From Azospirillum agricola (GTDB taxonomy: Bacteria; Pseudomonadota; Alphaproteobacteria; Azospirillales; Azospirillaceae), in NCBI RefSeq assembly GCF_017876095.1, contig NZ_JAGINM010000023.1, positions 1 through 64,000 of the forward strand: a DNA stretch of 64,000 nt, in the 5' to 3' direction. A program made the translations under genes and the position numbers. The notes under the pieces are model-generated. The model was not told the DNA's origin. It saw only the letters and a program-made list of their open reading frames with translations, and ran no database searches. Position 1 is the stretch's first letter. Each line of letters starts with the position of its first letter. Positions 24,922 to 32,956 of this stretch are shown here, piece by piece.

Positions 24922-25554
24922 ATGACCACGCTGGTTGCCCCCACCCCAGAGGCGGGATCGAAGGCCGCCCAGATCCTGGAGGCCGCCGGCGCGCTGTTCC
25001 TGGAGAACGGCTATGGCGCGGTCAGCATGGACGCGGTGTCCAAGAAGGCCAACGTCTCCAAGGCGACGCTCTACGCGCATTTCGGCAGCAAGGACGAGCT
25101 GTTCCGGGCGATGGTCGCCTGCGAATGCGCCAACTCGGCCCTGGCCGAGGTGTGGGAGGAGGCACGCCCCCTGCCGGCCGCCGAGGGCCTGCGCCTGATC
25201 GGTCTCAAGTTCGTCACCTTCGTGATGTCGCCCAAGGCGCTGTCCGCGCACCGCGTGGTTCTGGGCGAGGCGCACCGCTTCCCCGAGCTGGCCCGCGCCT
25301 TCTACGACGCCGGCCCGGCCCTGACCTTCGCCCAGGTCCGCGCCCACCTCGACGAGCTGGTGCGCCGGGGCGAGCTGTCGATCCCGGATCTCGACCTCGC
25401 CACCCACCAGTTCTTCGGGCTGGTGAAGGCCAATCTTCACCTCCAACTCATGCTGTGTCTGGAAGACCGGCCGAGCGACGAGAAAATCGAGCGCTTCGTC
25501 AACGCCGCCGTCGCGCTGTTCGTCAAAGGTTATGCCCCGGCGGAAAAGCCGTAA
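24922..25554 (+). CDS. TetR family regulator of emrAB
   Basis: The 210-residue protein has the TetR DNA-binding region at about 17-60 (AAQILEAAGALFLENGYGAV, VSKKANVSKATLYAHFGSKD) and a helical ligand domain with a TetR_C-like end. I start at the ATG 24922 (MTTLVAPTPE); the frame is open from 24874. It is divergent from emrA-emrB with two palindromic operators in the 163-211 base gap, the classic arrangement for a drug-responsive repressor of an efflux pump. The inducer is unknown. Confidence 0.9.
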   Translation: MTTLVAPTPEAGSKAAQILEAAGALFLENGYGAVSMDAVSKKANVSKATLYAHFGSKDELFRAMVACECANSALAEVWEEARPLPAAEGLRLIGLKFVTFVMSPKALSAHRVVLGEAHRFPELARAFYDAGPALTFAQVRAHLDELVRRGELSIPDLDLATHQFFGLVKANLHLQLMLCLEDRPSDEKIERFVNAAVALFVKGYAPAEKP

Positions 25555-25656
25555 TCAGGCCCCGGCCATGACCGGTCCTTTCCCGCTTGTCACCCGAACA
25601 TTGCTCCGATAGCGTCACGCTGCATACTGCCGTAATCACGCGTGACGACAGGGCGC

Positions 25657-26850
25657 ATGAATCTCGACACCGCCTTCATCGCCCAGATGACCACCATCAT
25701 CGCCTTCGCGGTCGGTGTGTCGGTCCTGCTGGCGTCGATGAAGTACCCGAGCTACATCCGGCGCTCGCTGCTGTCCTTCGCCTACGGCAAGTTCCTGGTC
25801 GGCGCCGGCTTCCTGGTGGCGGCGACGCGCGGCGGGATGATGCCGGAGCTGATGGCCGCCCTGGCCAACGGCCTCGCCATCGCCGGATTGAGCCTGAACT
25901 ATGTCTGCGCCCGGCAGGTGCAGGAAAAGGCGGTGCCGCGCCATTTCGCCCTCGCCTGCGGGACAGCGGTCGGCGTCGGCGCCTTTCTGCTTCTGCTCGG
26001 CGGGCCGTCAGACCTCTCGCGGGTCCGCCTGCTGTCGAGCGTCGCCGCCATCCTGCTCCTTCTGCTGATCGCCGCCGAGCTGCTGCTGTTCTACCGCGGG
26101 CGCGGCGTCGCCCACTACCTGTCCGGGGGCATGACGCTGGTCGTGGCCGGCGCCTTCATCGCCCGCATCGGCGCGGCGCTGGGCCAGCCGGCGGTGCCGC
26201 TCGACCAGATGGTCAATGACGGGACCGAGCGTCTGGTCTTCATCCTGGCCTTCCTGAGCACGGCGGCGGGCGCCATCAACTTCGTCCTACTCGCCAGCGA
26301 CGAGTTCAACAAGGAGCTGACCAAGCTCGCCCACACCGACGGGCTGACCGGCGTCCTCAACCGCCGCCGCTTCTTCGAGGTGGCGGAGACGGAGTTCCAG
26401 CGCGCCCGGCGGCACGACCGGCCGCTGACCCTGCTGATCATCGACATCGACCGCTTCAAGACGATCAACGACCAGGCGGGCCACCCCTTCGGCGACCGGG
26501 TGATCCAGGCCGTCGCCGACTGCTGCGCCCGCCAGCTCCGGCCGGGAGACACGATCGGACGCCTGGGCGGGGAGGAGTTCGCCATCCTGTTGCCGGACGC
26601 GGGGCCGGACGTCGGATGGGACGTCGCCGAACGCCTGCGCGCCGCCATCGAGCGCGAGGTGACGCCGCTCGGCGATGGGCTGGGACTGCGCATCACCGGC
26701 AGCGTCGGCGGCGTGGCGATGGACGCAAGCCATGGAACCTTCTCCGACCTGTTCGCGCAATCCGACGCCGCCCTCTACATGGCCAAGAACGACGGCCGGA
26801 ACCGGGTCCGCTTCGCGGAACCGGTCGGCCCGCTGCCGGTCACGGCCTGA
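25657..26850 (+). CDS. Membrane-bound diguanylate cyclase (GGDEF)
   Basis: This 397-residue protein has an N-terminal membrane sensor of about six helices (to about residue 215) and a C-terminal GGDEF domain (DGLTGVLNRRRFFEV, IIDIDRFKTINDQAGHPFGD, GRLGGEEFAIL). The active-site GGEEF is intact, and an RxxD inhibition site (RPGD) lies five residues before it, so it should make c-di-GMP and be product-inhibited. The start may be the GTG at 25642 or the ATG at 25657. It is alone on its strand between the TetR gene and rodA. Confidence 0.92.
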   Translation: MNLDTAFIAQMTTIIAFAVGVSVLLASMKYPSYIRRSLLSFAYGKFLVGAGFLVAATRGGMMPELMAALANGLAIAGLSLNYVCARQVQEKAVPRHFALACGTAVGVGAFLLLLGGPSDLSRVRLLSSVAAILLLLLIAAELLLFYRGRGVAHYLSGGMTLVVAGAFIARIGAALGQPAVPLDQMVNDGTERLVFILAFLSTAAGAINFVLLASDEFNKELTKLAHTDGLTGVLNRRRFFEVAETEFQRARRHDRPLTLLIIDIDRFKTINDQAGHPFGDRVIQAVADCCARQLRPGDTIGRLGGEEFAILLPDAGPDVGWDVAERLRAAIEREVTPLGDGLGLRITGSVGGVAMDASHGTFSDLFAQSDAALYMAKNDGRNRVRFAEPVGPLPVTA

Positions 26851-26985
26851 TTCCGGCCATCGCGGGGGAACGGTGAGAAAAAGGGCGCCGCGCCCGCGCC
26901 CGGCTTTACCGCCGGGGTCCCTTGCCGCATTATCCGCCGCATCCGCCCGGCCGGCGCCGCCGGGCCCCATCGACGAACACGGCAC

Positions 26986-28158
26986 ATGGTCGCGGTCCTA
27001 TCCAACCTCGGTTCCGGCGGGCTGGAGCCCCAGCGCTCCCAGCTCACCCTCGGCACGAAATTCCGGCTGATCAACTGGGGGCTGGTGCTGCTGGTCGCCA
27101 TCATCACGGCGGTGGGCGTCGCCCTGCTCTACTCCGCCGCCGGCGGCCACTGGAAGCCCTGGGCGCAGCCGCAGCTCGTCCGCGCCATTCCCGGCTTCGT
27201 CCTGATGCTGGGCATCGCGCTGATCGACGTCCGGCACCTGATGAAGTCGGCCTACGTCATCTTCTTCCTGGTGCTGTGCCTGCTGCTCGCGGTGGAGCTG
27301 ATGGGCCGCATCGGCATGGGCGCCCAGCGCTGGATCGACCTCGGCTTCTTCCAGCTCCAACCGTCGGAACTGATGAAGCCGGCGCTGACGCTGGCGCTGG
27401 CCCGCTATTTCCACGGCATCACGCTGGACCAGATCGGCCGGCCGCTGCTGCTGATTCCGCCCCTGCTGCTGGTCTTCACGCCGGTGGCCCTCGTGCTGAT
27501 GCAGCCGAATCTCGGCACCTCCATGCTGCTGATCATGGGCAGCGGCGCCGTCTTCTTCGCGGCCGGCGTGCGCATCTGGAAGTTCCTGCTGGTGATCGGC
27601 GGCGGCCTCGGCGCCATCCCCGTCGCCTGGGAGTTCCTGCACGACTACCAGAAGCAGCGCGTCTACACCTTCCTCGACCCGGAGACCGACCCTCTCGGCG
27701 CCGGCTACAACATCCTGCAATCGAAGATCGCGCTGGGATCGGGTGGGCTGTTCGGCAAGGGCTTCATGTCCGGTTCGCAAAGCCAGCTCATGTTCCTGCC
27801 GGAAAAGCACACCGACTTCATCTTCGTCGTGCTGGCCGAGGAGTTCGGCATGGCCGGGGCGCTGGCGCTGCTCGCCCTCTATCTGCTGCTGCTGATCTAC
27901 GGCTGGGTCATCGCGCTGAGCTGCCGCAGCCAGTTCGCCCGGCTGGTGGCGGTCGGGATGACGGCGCAGTTCTTCCTCTACGTCTTCGTCAACGTCGCGA
28001 TGGTGATGGGTCTGATCCCGGTGGTCGGCATCCCGCTGCCGCTGGTGTCCTACGGCGGATCGGCGATGCTGACGCTGATGATCGGCGTCGGCCTGCTGCT
28101 CAGCATGTCGGTCCACCGTGAAATCCGCATTCCCAAGAGCGGCGTGACCGATGTCTGA
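26986..28158 (+). CDS. rodA: RodA, SEDS-family cell-wall glycosyltransferase
   Basis: The 390-residue membrane protein has about ten helices and SEDS signatures: GAQRWIDLGFFQLQPSELMK, QPNLGTSMLLIMGS, EKHTDFIFVVLAEEFGM and GIPLPLVSYGGSAML. It polymerises peptidoglycan glycan strands for the elongasome with PBP2. RodA rather than FtsW is favoured by length and the absence of FtsW neighbours (mur/fts genes). mrdA and mre genes are not in the window. Confidence 0.92.
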   Translation: MVAVLSNLGSGGLEPQRSQLTLGTKFRLINWGLVLLVAIITAVGVALLYSAAGGHWKPWAQPQLVRAIPGFVLMLGIALIDVRHLMKSAYVIFFLVLCLLLAVELMGRIGMGAQRWIDLGFFQLQPSELMKPALTLALARYFHGITLDQIGRPLLLIPPLLLVFTPVALVLMQPNLGTSMLLIMGSGAVFFAAGVRIWKFLLVIGGGLGAIPVAWEFLHDYQKQRVYTFLDPETDPLGAGYNILQSKIALGSGGLFGKGFMSGSQSQLMFLPEKHTDFIFVVLAEEFGMAGALALLALYLLLLIYGWVIALSCRSQFARLVAVGMTAQFFLYVFVNVAMVMGLIPVVGIPLPLVSYGGSAMLTLMIGVGLLLSMSVHREIRIPKSGVTDV

Positions 28159-28331
28159 AGGCGCCGCGCCGGAACCGCCGCCGGAGGTACCCCGCCGCCG
28201 CCGGCACGGGTAAGCCGGCCGACCGGCGGTCGCACCCCTGACGCGCCGTTGCCTCCTTCCCTCCCCTCCGCGATATCGGGTAGGCGGACGCCCGATGGTG
28301 GAGGCGTCCCTTCCCGTCGATGGAGGTGGAG

Positions 28332-29105
28332 ATGCGGGTTCGCAAACAGGCCGCGATGGTGGCGATGGGCGTCGGACTGGCGGCCACGCTCGCCAGCCAG
28401 ACGGCGCGGGCGGAGACAGCCTTCAGCCGCCAGGGAGGCAGCTTCGAGGAGCGGTTCGCCACGTTCGACAGCACGCGCTGGCAGAAATCGAACGGCTGGA
28501 GCAACGGCAGCTACATGGGCTGCGGCTGGAACGAGGGGAATCTGGCGATCCAGAAGGGCAAGCTGACCCTGTCCGTCACCAACCAGCCGAGCGGCCGCGA
28601 GGCGATGTCCTGCGCCGAGTACCGCACCCACCGCTTCTACGGGCCGGGCACCTACAGCGTGAACCTGAAGGCGGTGAAGGCGGAGGGGGTGATGACCTCG
28701 GTCTCCCACTACACCGGCCCGCCCTTCGGCGATCCGTGGGACGAGATCACCATGGGCATCGCCGGCAAGGACACCACCAAGCTGGAGATCAGCTACGTCG
28801 CCAACGGCGTCGGCCACCGCGACACGGTGATCGACCTCGGCTTCGACGCCGCCAAGGAGTTCCACACCTACGGCTTCGAGTGGAAGCCCGACCGCATCGT
28901 CTGGACGGTGGACGGCAAGGCGGTGCACACCGCCACCGGCAAGCCGGACGAGTTGCCGCGCCTGCCCGGCCGGCTCTATCTGCAATTCTGGAACGGCGCC
29001 GGCGACACCGCCTGGCTGCACCGCTTCCAGTATCCGGGCAAGCCGCTGACCGCCGAGATCGCCTGGGTCCGCTTCCGCGAGGACAGCTCGACCCTGAACA
29101 ACTGA
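28332..29105 (+). CDS. Exported GH16-fold protein with degenerate active site
   Basis: The 257-residue protein has a signal peptide (VAMGVGLAATLASQTARA) and the glycoside hydrolase family 16 fold: MSCAEYRTHRFYGPGTYSV, HTYGFEWKPDRIVWTVDGK and LYLQFWNG. In active lichenase/ExoK enzymes the strand reads DEIDIEF; here it reads DEITMGI, so the first Glu is kept but the helper Asp and acid/base Glu are Thr and Gly. It may bind rather than cut glucans or exopolysaccharide. A GGAGGTGGAG ribosome site favours the ATG at 28332 over that at 28320. Confidence 0.85.
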   Translation: MRVRKQAAMVAMGVGLAATLASQTARAETAFSRQGGSFEERFATFDSTRWQKSNGWSNGSYMGCGWNEGNLAIQKGKLTLSVTNQPSGREAMSCAEYRTHRFYGPGTYSVNLKAVKAEGVMTSVSHYTGPPFGDPWDEITMGIAGKDTTKLEISYVANGVGHRDTVIDLGFDAAKEFHTYGFEWKPDRIVWTVDGKAVHTATGKPDELPRLPGRLYLQFWNGAGDTAWLHRFQYPGKPLTAEIAWVRFREDSSTLNN

Positions 29106-29123
29106 CACGCGCCCGAAGGACGC

Positions 29124-29849
29124 TCAGCCCTCCTCGGCACCCAGGTAGGATTCCACGACGCGGGGGTCGGCGACGACCTCCGCCGGGGTCCCTTCGGCGA
29201 TCTTCTCGCCATGGTCCAGCACGACGACCTGGTCGGACAGCGCCATCACCGCCCGCATGACGTGCTCGATCATCAGGATCGTCATTCCCTCCCGGCGGTT
29301 CAGTTCGCGCAGGACCTCGACCATGCGGTCGACCTCGGTCGGGCGCAGGCCGGCCAGCACCTCGTCGAGCAGCAGCAGGGTTGGCCGGGTGGCGAGCGCG
29401 CGGGCGACCTCCAGCCGCTTGCGGTCGGGCAGCGTCAGGCTGCGCGCCGGACGGGCCGCCTGATCGAGCAGTTCCAGCCGTTCCAGCACCGCGCGGGCCT
29501 GGCTGCGGGCGACCGCGACCGAGCGCTCGCGGGCGAGCGCGCCGACGACGACGTTCTCCTCCACCGTCAGTTCGCCGAAGGGCTTGACGATCTGGAAGGT
29601 CCGGCCGATCCCCGCGGCGCACACCCGATTGGGCTTCAGCCCGGTCAGCCGCACGCCCTTCAGGGTGACGGTGCCCTCATCGGGCGGGAACACCCCGGCG
29701 ATCAGGTTGAAGGTGGTGGTCTTGCCGGCACCGTTCGGGCCGATCAGCGCCAGTATGCGCCCCTCCGGCACCTCGAAGGAGACGTTGGAGACGGCCTTCA
29801 GCCCGCGGAAGCGCTTGGACAGGCCGGAAACGGTGAGCAGCGCGGTCAT
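29124..29849 (-). CDS. livG: Branched-chain amino acid ABC transporter ATPase LivG
   Basis: The 241-residue ATPase has Walker A GPNGAGKT, Walker B LLLLDEVLAGLRPTEV and the switch His in MIEHVMRAVMAL. The ABC signature reads LTLPDRKRLEVARAL instead of the usual LSGG/LSYG type. The C-terminus (ADPRVVESYLGAEE) is typical of LivG. It follows livM with 1 base between. It hydrolyses ATP for branched-chain amino acid or related uptake with LivF. Confidence 0.92.
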   Translation of the reverse strand: MTALLTVSGLSKRFRGLKAVSNVSFEVPEGRILALIGPNGAGKTTTFNLIAGVFPPDEGTVTLKGVRLTGLKPNRVCAAGIGRTFQIVKPFGELTVEENVVVGALARERSVAVARSQARAVLERLELLDQAARPARSLTLPDRKRLEVARALATRPTLLLLDEVLAGLRPTEVDRMVEVLRELNRREGMTILMIEHVMRAVMALSDQVVVLDHGEKIAEGTPAEVVADPRVVESYLGAEEG

Positions 29850-29850
29850 C

Positions 29851-30837
29851 TCAGGCTCCCTCCCCCGGCTGGCGGACCAGACGCAGGCGGCGGGCCAGCC
29901 AGGGCCACACGCCCTCGGGCCGGAACACCACGATCACCACCAGCGCCACGCCGTAGAAGAGCTGCTTCAGGCCGGGCAGGTCGAAGCCGCTCTCCTCGAG
30001 CACGAAGGTCAGCGCCTCGCCCAGCGGCGTCAGGATGAAGGCGCCGAGGATCGGGCCGATCAGGGTGCCGATGCCGCCGACGATGGCCGGCAGGATGATC
30101 TCGATGGAACGGCCCATGGAGAACACCTGCTCGGGAAACAGGTTGTTGAAATAGAAGGCCTGGAACACGCCGCCCAGCGCGGTCAGCGCCGACGACACCG
30201 CCACGGCGGTCATGCGGGCGCGGAACAGGTCGACGCCGACCGCCTCCGCCGCCTCCGGCTCCTCGCGGACGGCGAGCCACTGGTAGCCGAGCCGGCTGTG
30301 CAGCAGCACCCGCGACAGGGCGAGCGCGCCGACCACCAGCGCCAGGATCACGTAATAGAACAGCAGCGGCGAGCCGCGCAGGTTCAGCGGATCGCTGACC
30401 CCCGCCTCGACCGGCAGGAAGAAGCCGCCGGAGCCGCCGAGCCACTGGATATGGTCGAAGCCGATCCGCGCCACCTCGGCGAAGGCGATGGTCAGCAGGG
30501 AGAAATGCACCCCCTTCACGCCGAAGCGGAAGCCGAGGAAGCCGATGAAGGTCCCGACCGCGACCGCCACCAGCATGGCCGGCACCATCCCGGCCCACGG
30601 CCCGACGCCGTAATGCACGAACAGCGCGGCGCTGACATAGGCGCCCAGGCCGACATACAGCGTGTGGCCCAGCGACAGCAGGCCGGAGAAGCCCATCATC
30701 ACGTTCCACGCCTGCCCGACATAGGCGAACCACAGCACGGTGGTCAGCACCGAGACGACGTAGCGGTCGCCGACCAGCGGCGCCACGGCCAGCAGCAGGC
30801 CGGCCAGCGCCAGGAGAACGAGTCCGCGTCCGGTCAT
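29851..30837 (-). CDS. livM: Branched-chain amino acid ABC transporter permease LivM
   Basis: The 328-residue membrane protein carries LivM family features: GQAWNVMMGFSGLLSLGHTL, GVKGVHFSLLTIAFAEVARI, RMTAVAVSSALTALGGVFQA and PAIVGGIGTLIGPILGAFIL. The start overlaps the livH stop by four bases, so translation is coupled. It forms the channel with LivH. Confidence 0.93.
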   Translation of the reverse strand: MTGRGLVLLALAGLLLAVAPLVGDRYVVSVLTTVLWFAYVGQAWNVMMGFSGLLSLGHTLYVGLGAYVSAALFVHYGVGPWAGMVPAMLVAVAVGTFIGFLGFRFGVKGVHFSLLTIAFAEVARIGFDHIQWLGGSGGFFLPVEAGVSDPLNLRGSPLLFYYVILALVVGALALSRVLLHSRLGYQWLAVREEPEAAEAVGVDLFRARMTAVAVSSALTALGGVFQAFYFNNLFPEQVFSMGRSIEIILPAIVGGIGTLIGPILGAFILTPLGEALTFVLEESGFDLPGLKQLFYGVALVVIVVFRPEGVWPWLARRLRLVRQPGEGA

Positions 30838-31703
30838 GACCGCTTCCCCAACAGCCCTTGCGGGCGCAGCAGCAACACCACGATCAACACCGCGTAGCTG
30901 AACAGAGACTTGAGCGAGGGCATCAGCAGGAACCCGGCCAGCGCCTCCGACACGCCGATCAGCATGCCGCCGAGCAGCGCGCCGGGCAGGCTGCCCAGAC
31001 CGCCGACGATGACGATGATGAAGCTGAGCAGCGTGTATTCCGGGGCGAGCTGCGGCCGGGCGTCGACCAGCAGGCTCATCAGCGCGCCGGCGATGCCGAC
31101 GACGGCGGCGCCGATGCCGAAGGTCAGCGCGTAGAGCCCGTCGATGTTCAAGCCCACCACGCGGGCGCCCAGCGGGTTGTCCGCGCAGGCGCGGATCGCC
31201 TTGCCGGTGCGGCTGAAGCGGAAGAAGGCGAACAGCGCCGCCGCGACGACGATCGCCGCGGCACCGGCGCGCAGCCGCACCGCGTCGAGCAGCAACGGCC
31301 CGACCTCCACCGTGTCGAAGCTGTAGGGGACGGAGACGTTGCGCGCGTCCGGCCCGAACATCATCAGCATGGCGTTGACGAGGATGCTGGCGATGCCGAG
31401 CAGCAGGATGAACTGCATGTGCTCCGGCCGTTCGACGAACTTGTTGACCAGGCCGCGCTGCAACACCCAGCCGCAGCCGAACAGCAGCACCGCGACGATG
31501 GGCGCCGACAGCAGCGGATCCAGCCCGAGGAAGCCGGCGAGCAGAACGGCGCCGTACATGCCGGCGACCATCATCTCGCCATGGGCGAAGTTGACGACGC
31601 GGACCACGCCGAAGATGACCGACAGACCCAGCGCCGCCAGCCCGTACACGAGGCCGGTCAACAGGCCGGAGGCGGCGATGTTGAGATAGTAATCGATGGG
31701 CAT
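30834..31703 (-). CDS. livH: Branched-chain amino acid ABC transporter permease LivH
   Basis: The 289-residue membrane protein has the LivH hallmarks LVYGLAALGLSVIFGVVRVV, NFAHGEMMVAGMYGA and ADNPLGARVVGLNIDG, ending with FIIVIVGGLGSLPGALLGG. The ATG at 31703 (MPIDYYLNIAASGLLTG) is chosen because the first helix follows at once; upstream residues in the frame are non-conserved. It is first of livH-livM-livG; no binding protein gene lies upstream of it. Confidence 0.93.
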   Translation of the reverse strand: MPIDYYLNIAASGLLTGLVYGLAALGLSVIFGVVRVVNFAHGEMMVAGMYGAVLLAGFLGLDPLLSAPIVAVLLFGCGWVLQRGLVNKFVERPEHMQFILLLGIASILVNAMLMMFGPDARNVSVPYSFDTVEVGPLLLDAVRLRAGAAAIVVAAALFAFFRFSRTGKAIRACADNPLGARVVGLNIDGLYALTFGIGAAVVGIAGALMSLLVDARPQLAPEYTLLSFIIVIVGGLGSLPGALLGGMLIGVSEALAGFLLMPSLKSLFSYAVLIVVLLLRPQGLLGKRS

Positions 31704-31811
31704 GGAGCGGCGGCGACCCGAAAGAGTGAAGCCCTGCGGGTTAGCAGCCCAGCCCTGTCCAGGCAAGAGAAGATCGAACGGATTGCTGAGGGAGTCGGTG
31801 AAACGCGCCGC

Positions 31812-32840
31812 TCAGCGACCCGCCATGCGGCCGCCCCCCTGCAATTCGGCGATCCGCTTCGCCACGTCGTCGAGACGGCCGCTCAGCGCCCCGGCCAGAC
31901 AGGATCGCGCGGCGGCGGCGACCGCCGGATCGCTCTCGCTTCCCAGGCGGATCCAGCACAGCGCCGTGATCCGGTCATCGAACCGCCGCTCGTCCCGGAG
32001 GAGGGCGTAGGCGGCGGCGGCGCGGTCCGGCAGACCCGCCAGAAAGCGCTCCTGGAGCCCCCGCGCCCGCCCGTCGAGCACCGACAGGGCCGGCGTGTCG
32101 CAGATCAGGCGCCGCAAGGGGGCCGTCGCCGTCGGGCAGCGCGGGTCCGGCACCGGCGAGGGCGGCGGGTCGGGCACCGTCGAGGATGGCGGGAGCACGG
32201 GCGGCGGGAGCGGAGATGGTGGGGAAGCCGTTGCCCGCACGGGCGCCGTGGCGGAAACGCCCGCTGGCCGCACCGTGGGCGCGGCACCCGCCTCGACCGT
32301 GGGGTGGATGCCGGTCGAGTCGCGCTGGACCCGCACCGGCGTGCCGACCGGCACCGCGTCGAACAGCGCCTCGATGTCGGCCGGCAGCATGCGGAAGCAG
32401 CCGGCGCTGGCCCTCCGCCCGACCGAGTCCGGTTCGTTGGTGCCGTGGATCGCGATGGCGGCCCAGCCGAGATCCAGGGCGAACCTGCCCAGCGGATTGC
32501 CAGGTCCCGGCGGAACGGACAACGGCAGCGACGGCTTGGCCCGGCGTTGCGCGGCGGTCGGCCGCCAGGTCGGGTTGCGGCGCTTGCGGATCACGGCGCT
32601 GTCGCCGAGCGGGATCGCCACCCCCGGCCGCCCGATGGCGACCGGAAAGCTGCGCGCCTCCCGCCCCGGCTCCAGCAGATTGAGCCGGCGGTCGGCAAGG
32701 CTGATGACGATTCGGGCCGTGGGCGTCCCCACCGGATCCCCCCGTGAACCGCTGGCACAGGCAGGCTCCGAGGCGACCAGGAGGATCACCGCCGACAGTG
32801 CTTTCAAGGATGCCCAACGTGGGGTCGAAAAGCCGCGCAT
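31812..32840 (-). CDS. L,D-transpeptidase (YkuD) with LprI-like C-terminal domain
   Basis: The 342-residue exported protein (signal ALSAVILLVASEPACA) has a YkuD catalytic domain at about 45-180; the active-site motif HGTN...SAGCFRM (IHGTNEPDS then RRASAGCFRML) is complete. A proline-rich linker (about 195-250) leads to a C-terminal Cys-containing domain (CPTATAPLRRLICDTPALSV, DDRITALCW, SCLAGALSGRLDDV) like the LprI/DUF1311 lysozyme-inhibitor family. It cross-links peptidoglycan or attaches envelope proteins. The longer frame to 32921 overlaps the divergent promoter, so I use the ATG at 32840. Confidence 0.85.
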   Translation of the reverse strand: MRGFSTPRWASLKALSAVILLVASEPACASGSRGDPVGTPTARIVISLADRRLNLLEPGREARSFPVAIGRPGVAIPLGDSAVIRKRRNPTWRPTAAQRRAKPSLPLSVPPGPGNPLGRFALDLGWAAIAIHGTNEPDSVGRRASAGCFRMLPADIEALFDAVPVGTPVRVQRDSTGIHPTVEAGAAPTVRPAGVSATAPVRATASPPSPLPPPVLPPSSTVPDPPPSPVPDPRCPTATAPLRRLICDTPALSVLDGRARGLQERFLAGLPDRAAAAYALLRDERRFDDRITALCWIRLGSESDPAVAAAARSCLAGALSGRLDDVAKRIAELQGGGRMAGR

Positions 32841-32848
32841 GCGGAAAG

Positions 32849-32878
32849 TTGACCGCACATCCCCTAAAACAGGATAAA
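32849..32878 (+). promoter_or_regulatory. Candidate sigma-70 promoter of the TPR gene
   Basis: TTGACC and GATAAA are separated by 18 bases in the divergent gap, about 80 bases before the TPR start codon. The -35 box matches TTGACA at five of six bases. Confidence 0.4.
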
Positions 32879-32956
32879 GATCGACCTCGCACCCGCGCGA
32901 ACGACACCCGGCAGGGTTCACACAGGGTCCGCCGACCCGGCAACAGGAACGCCACC

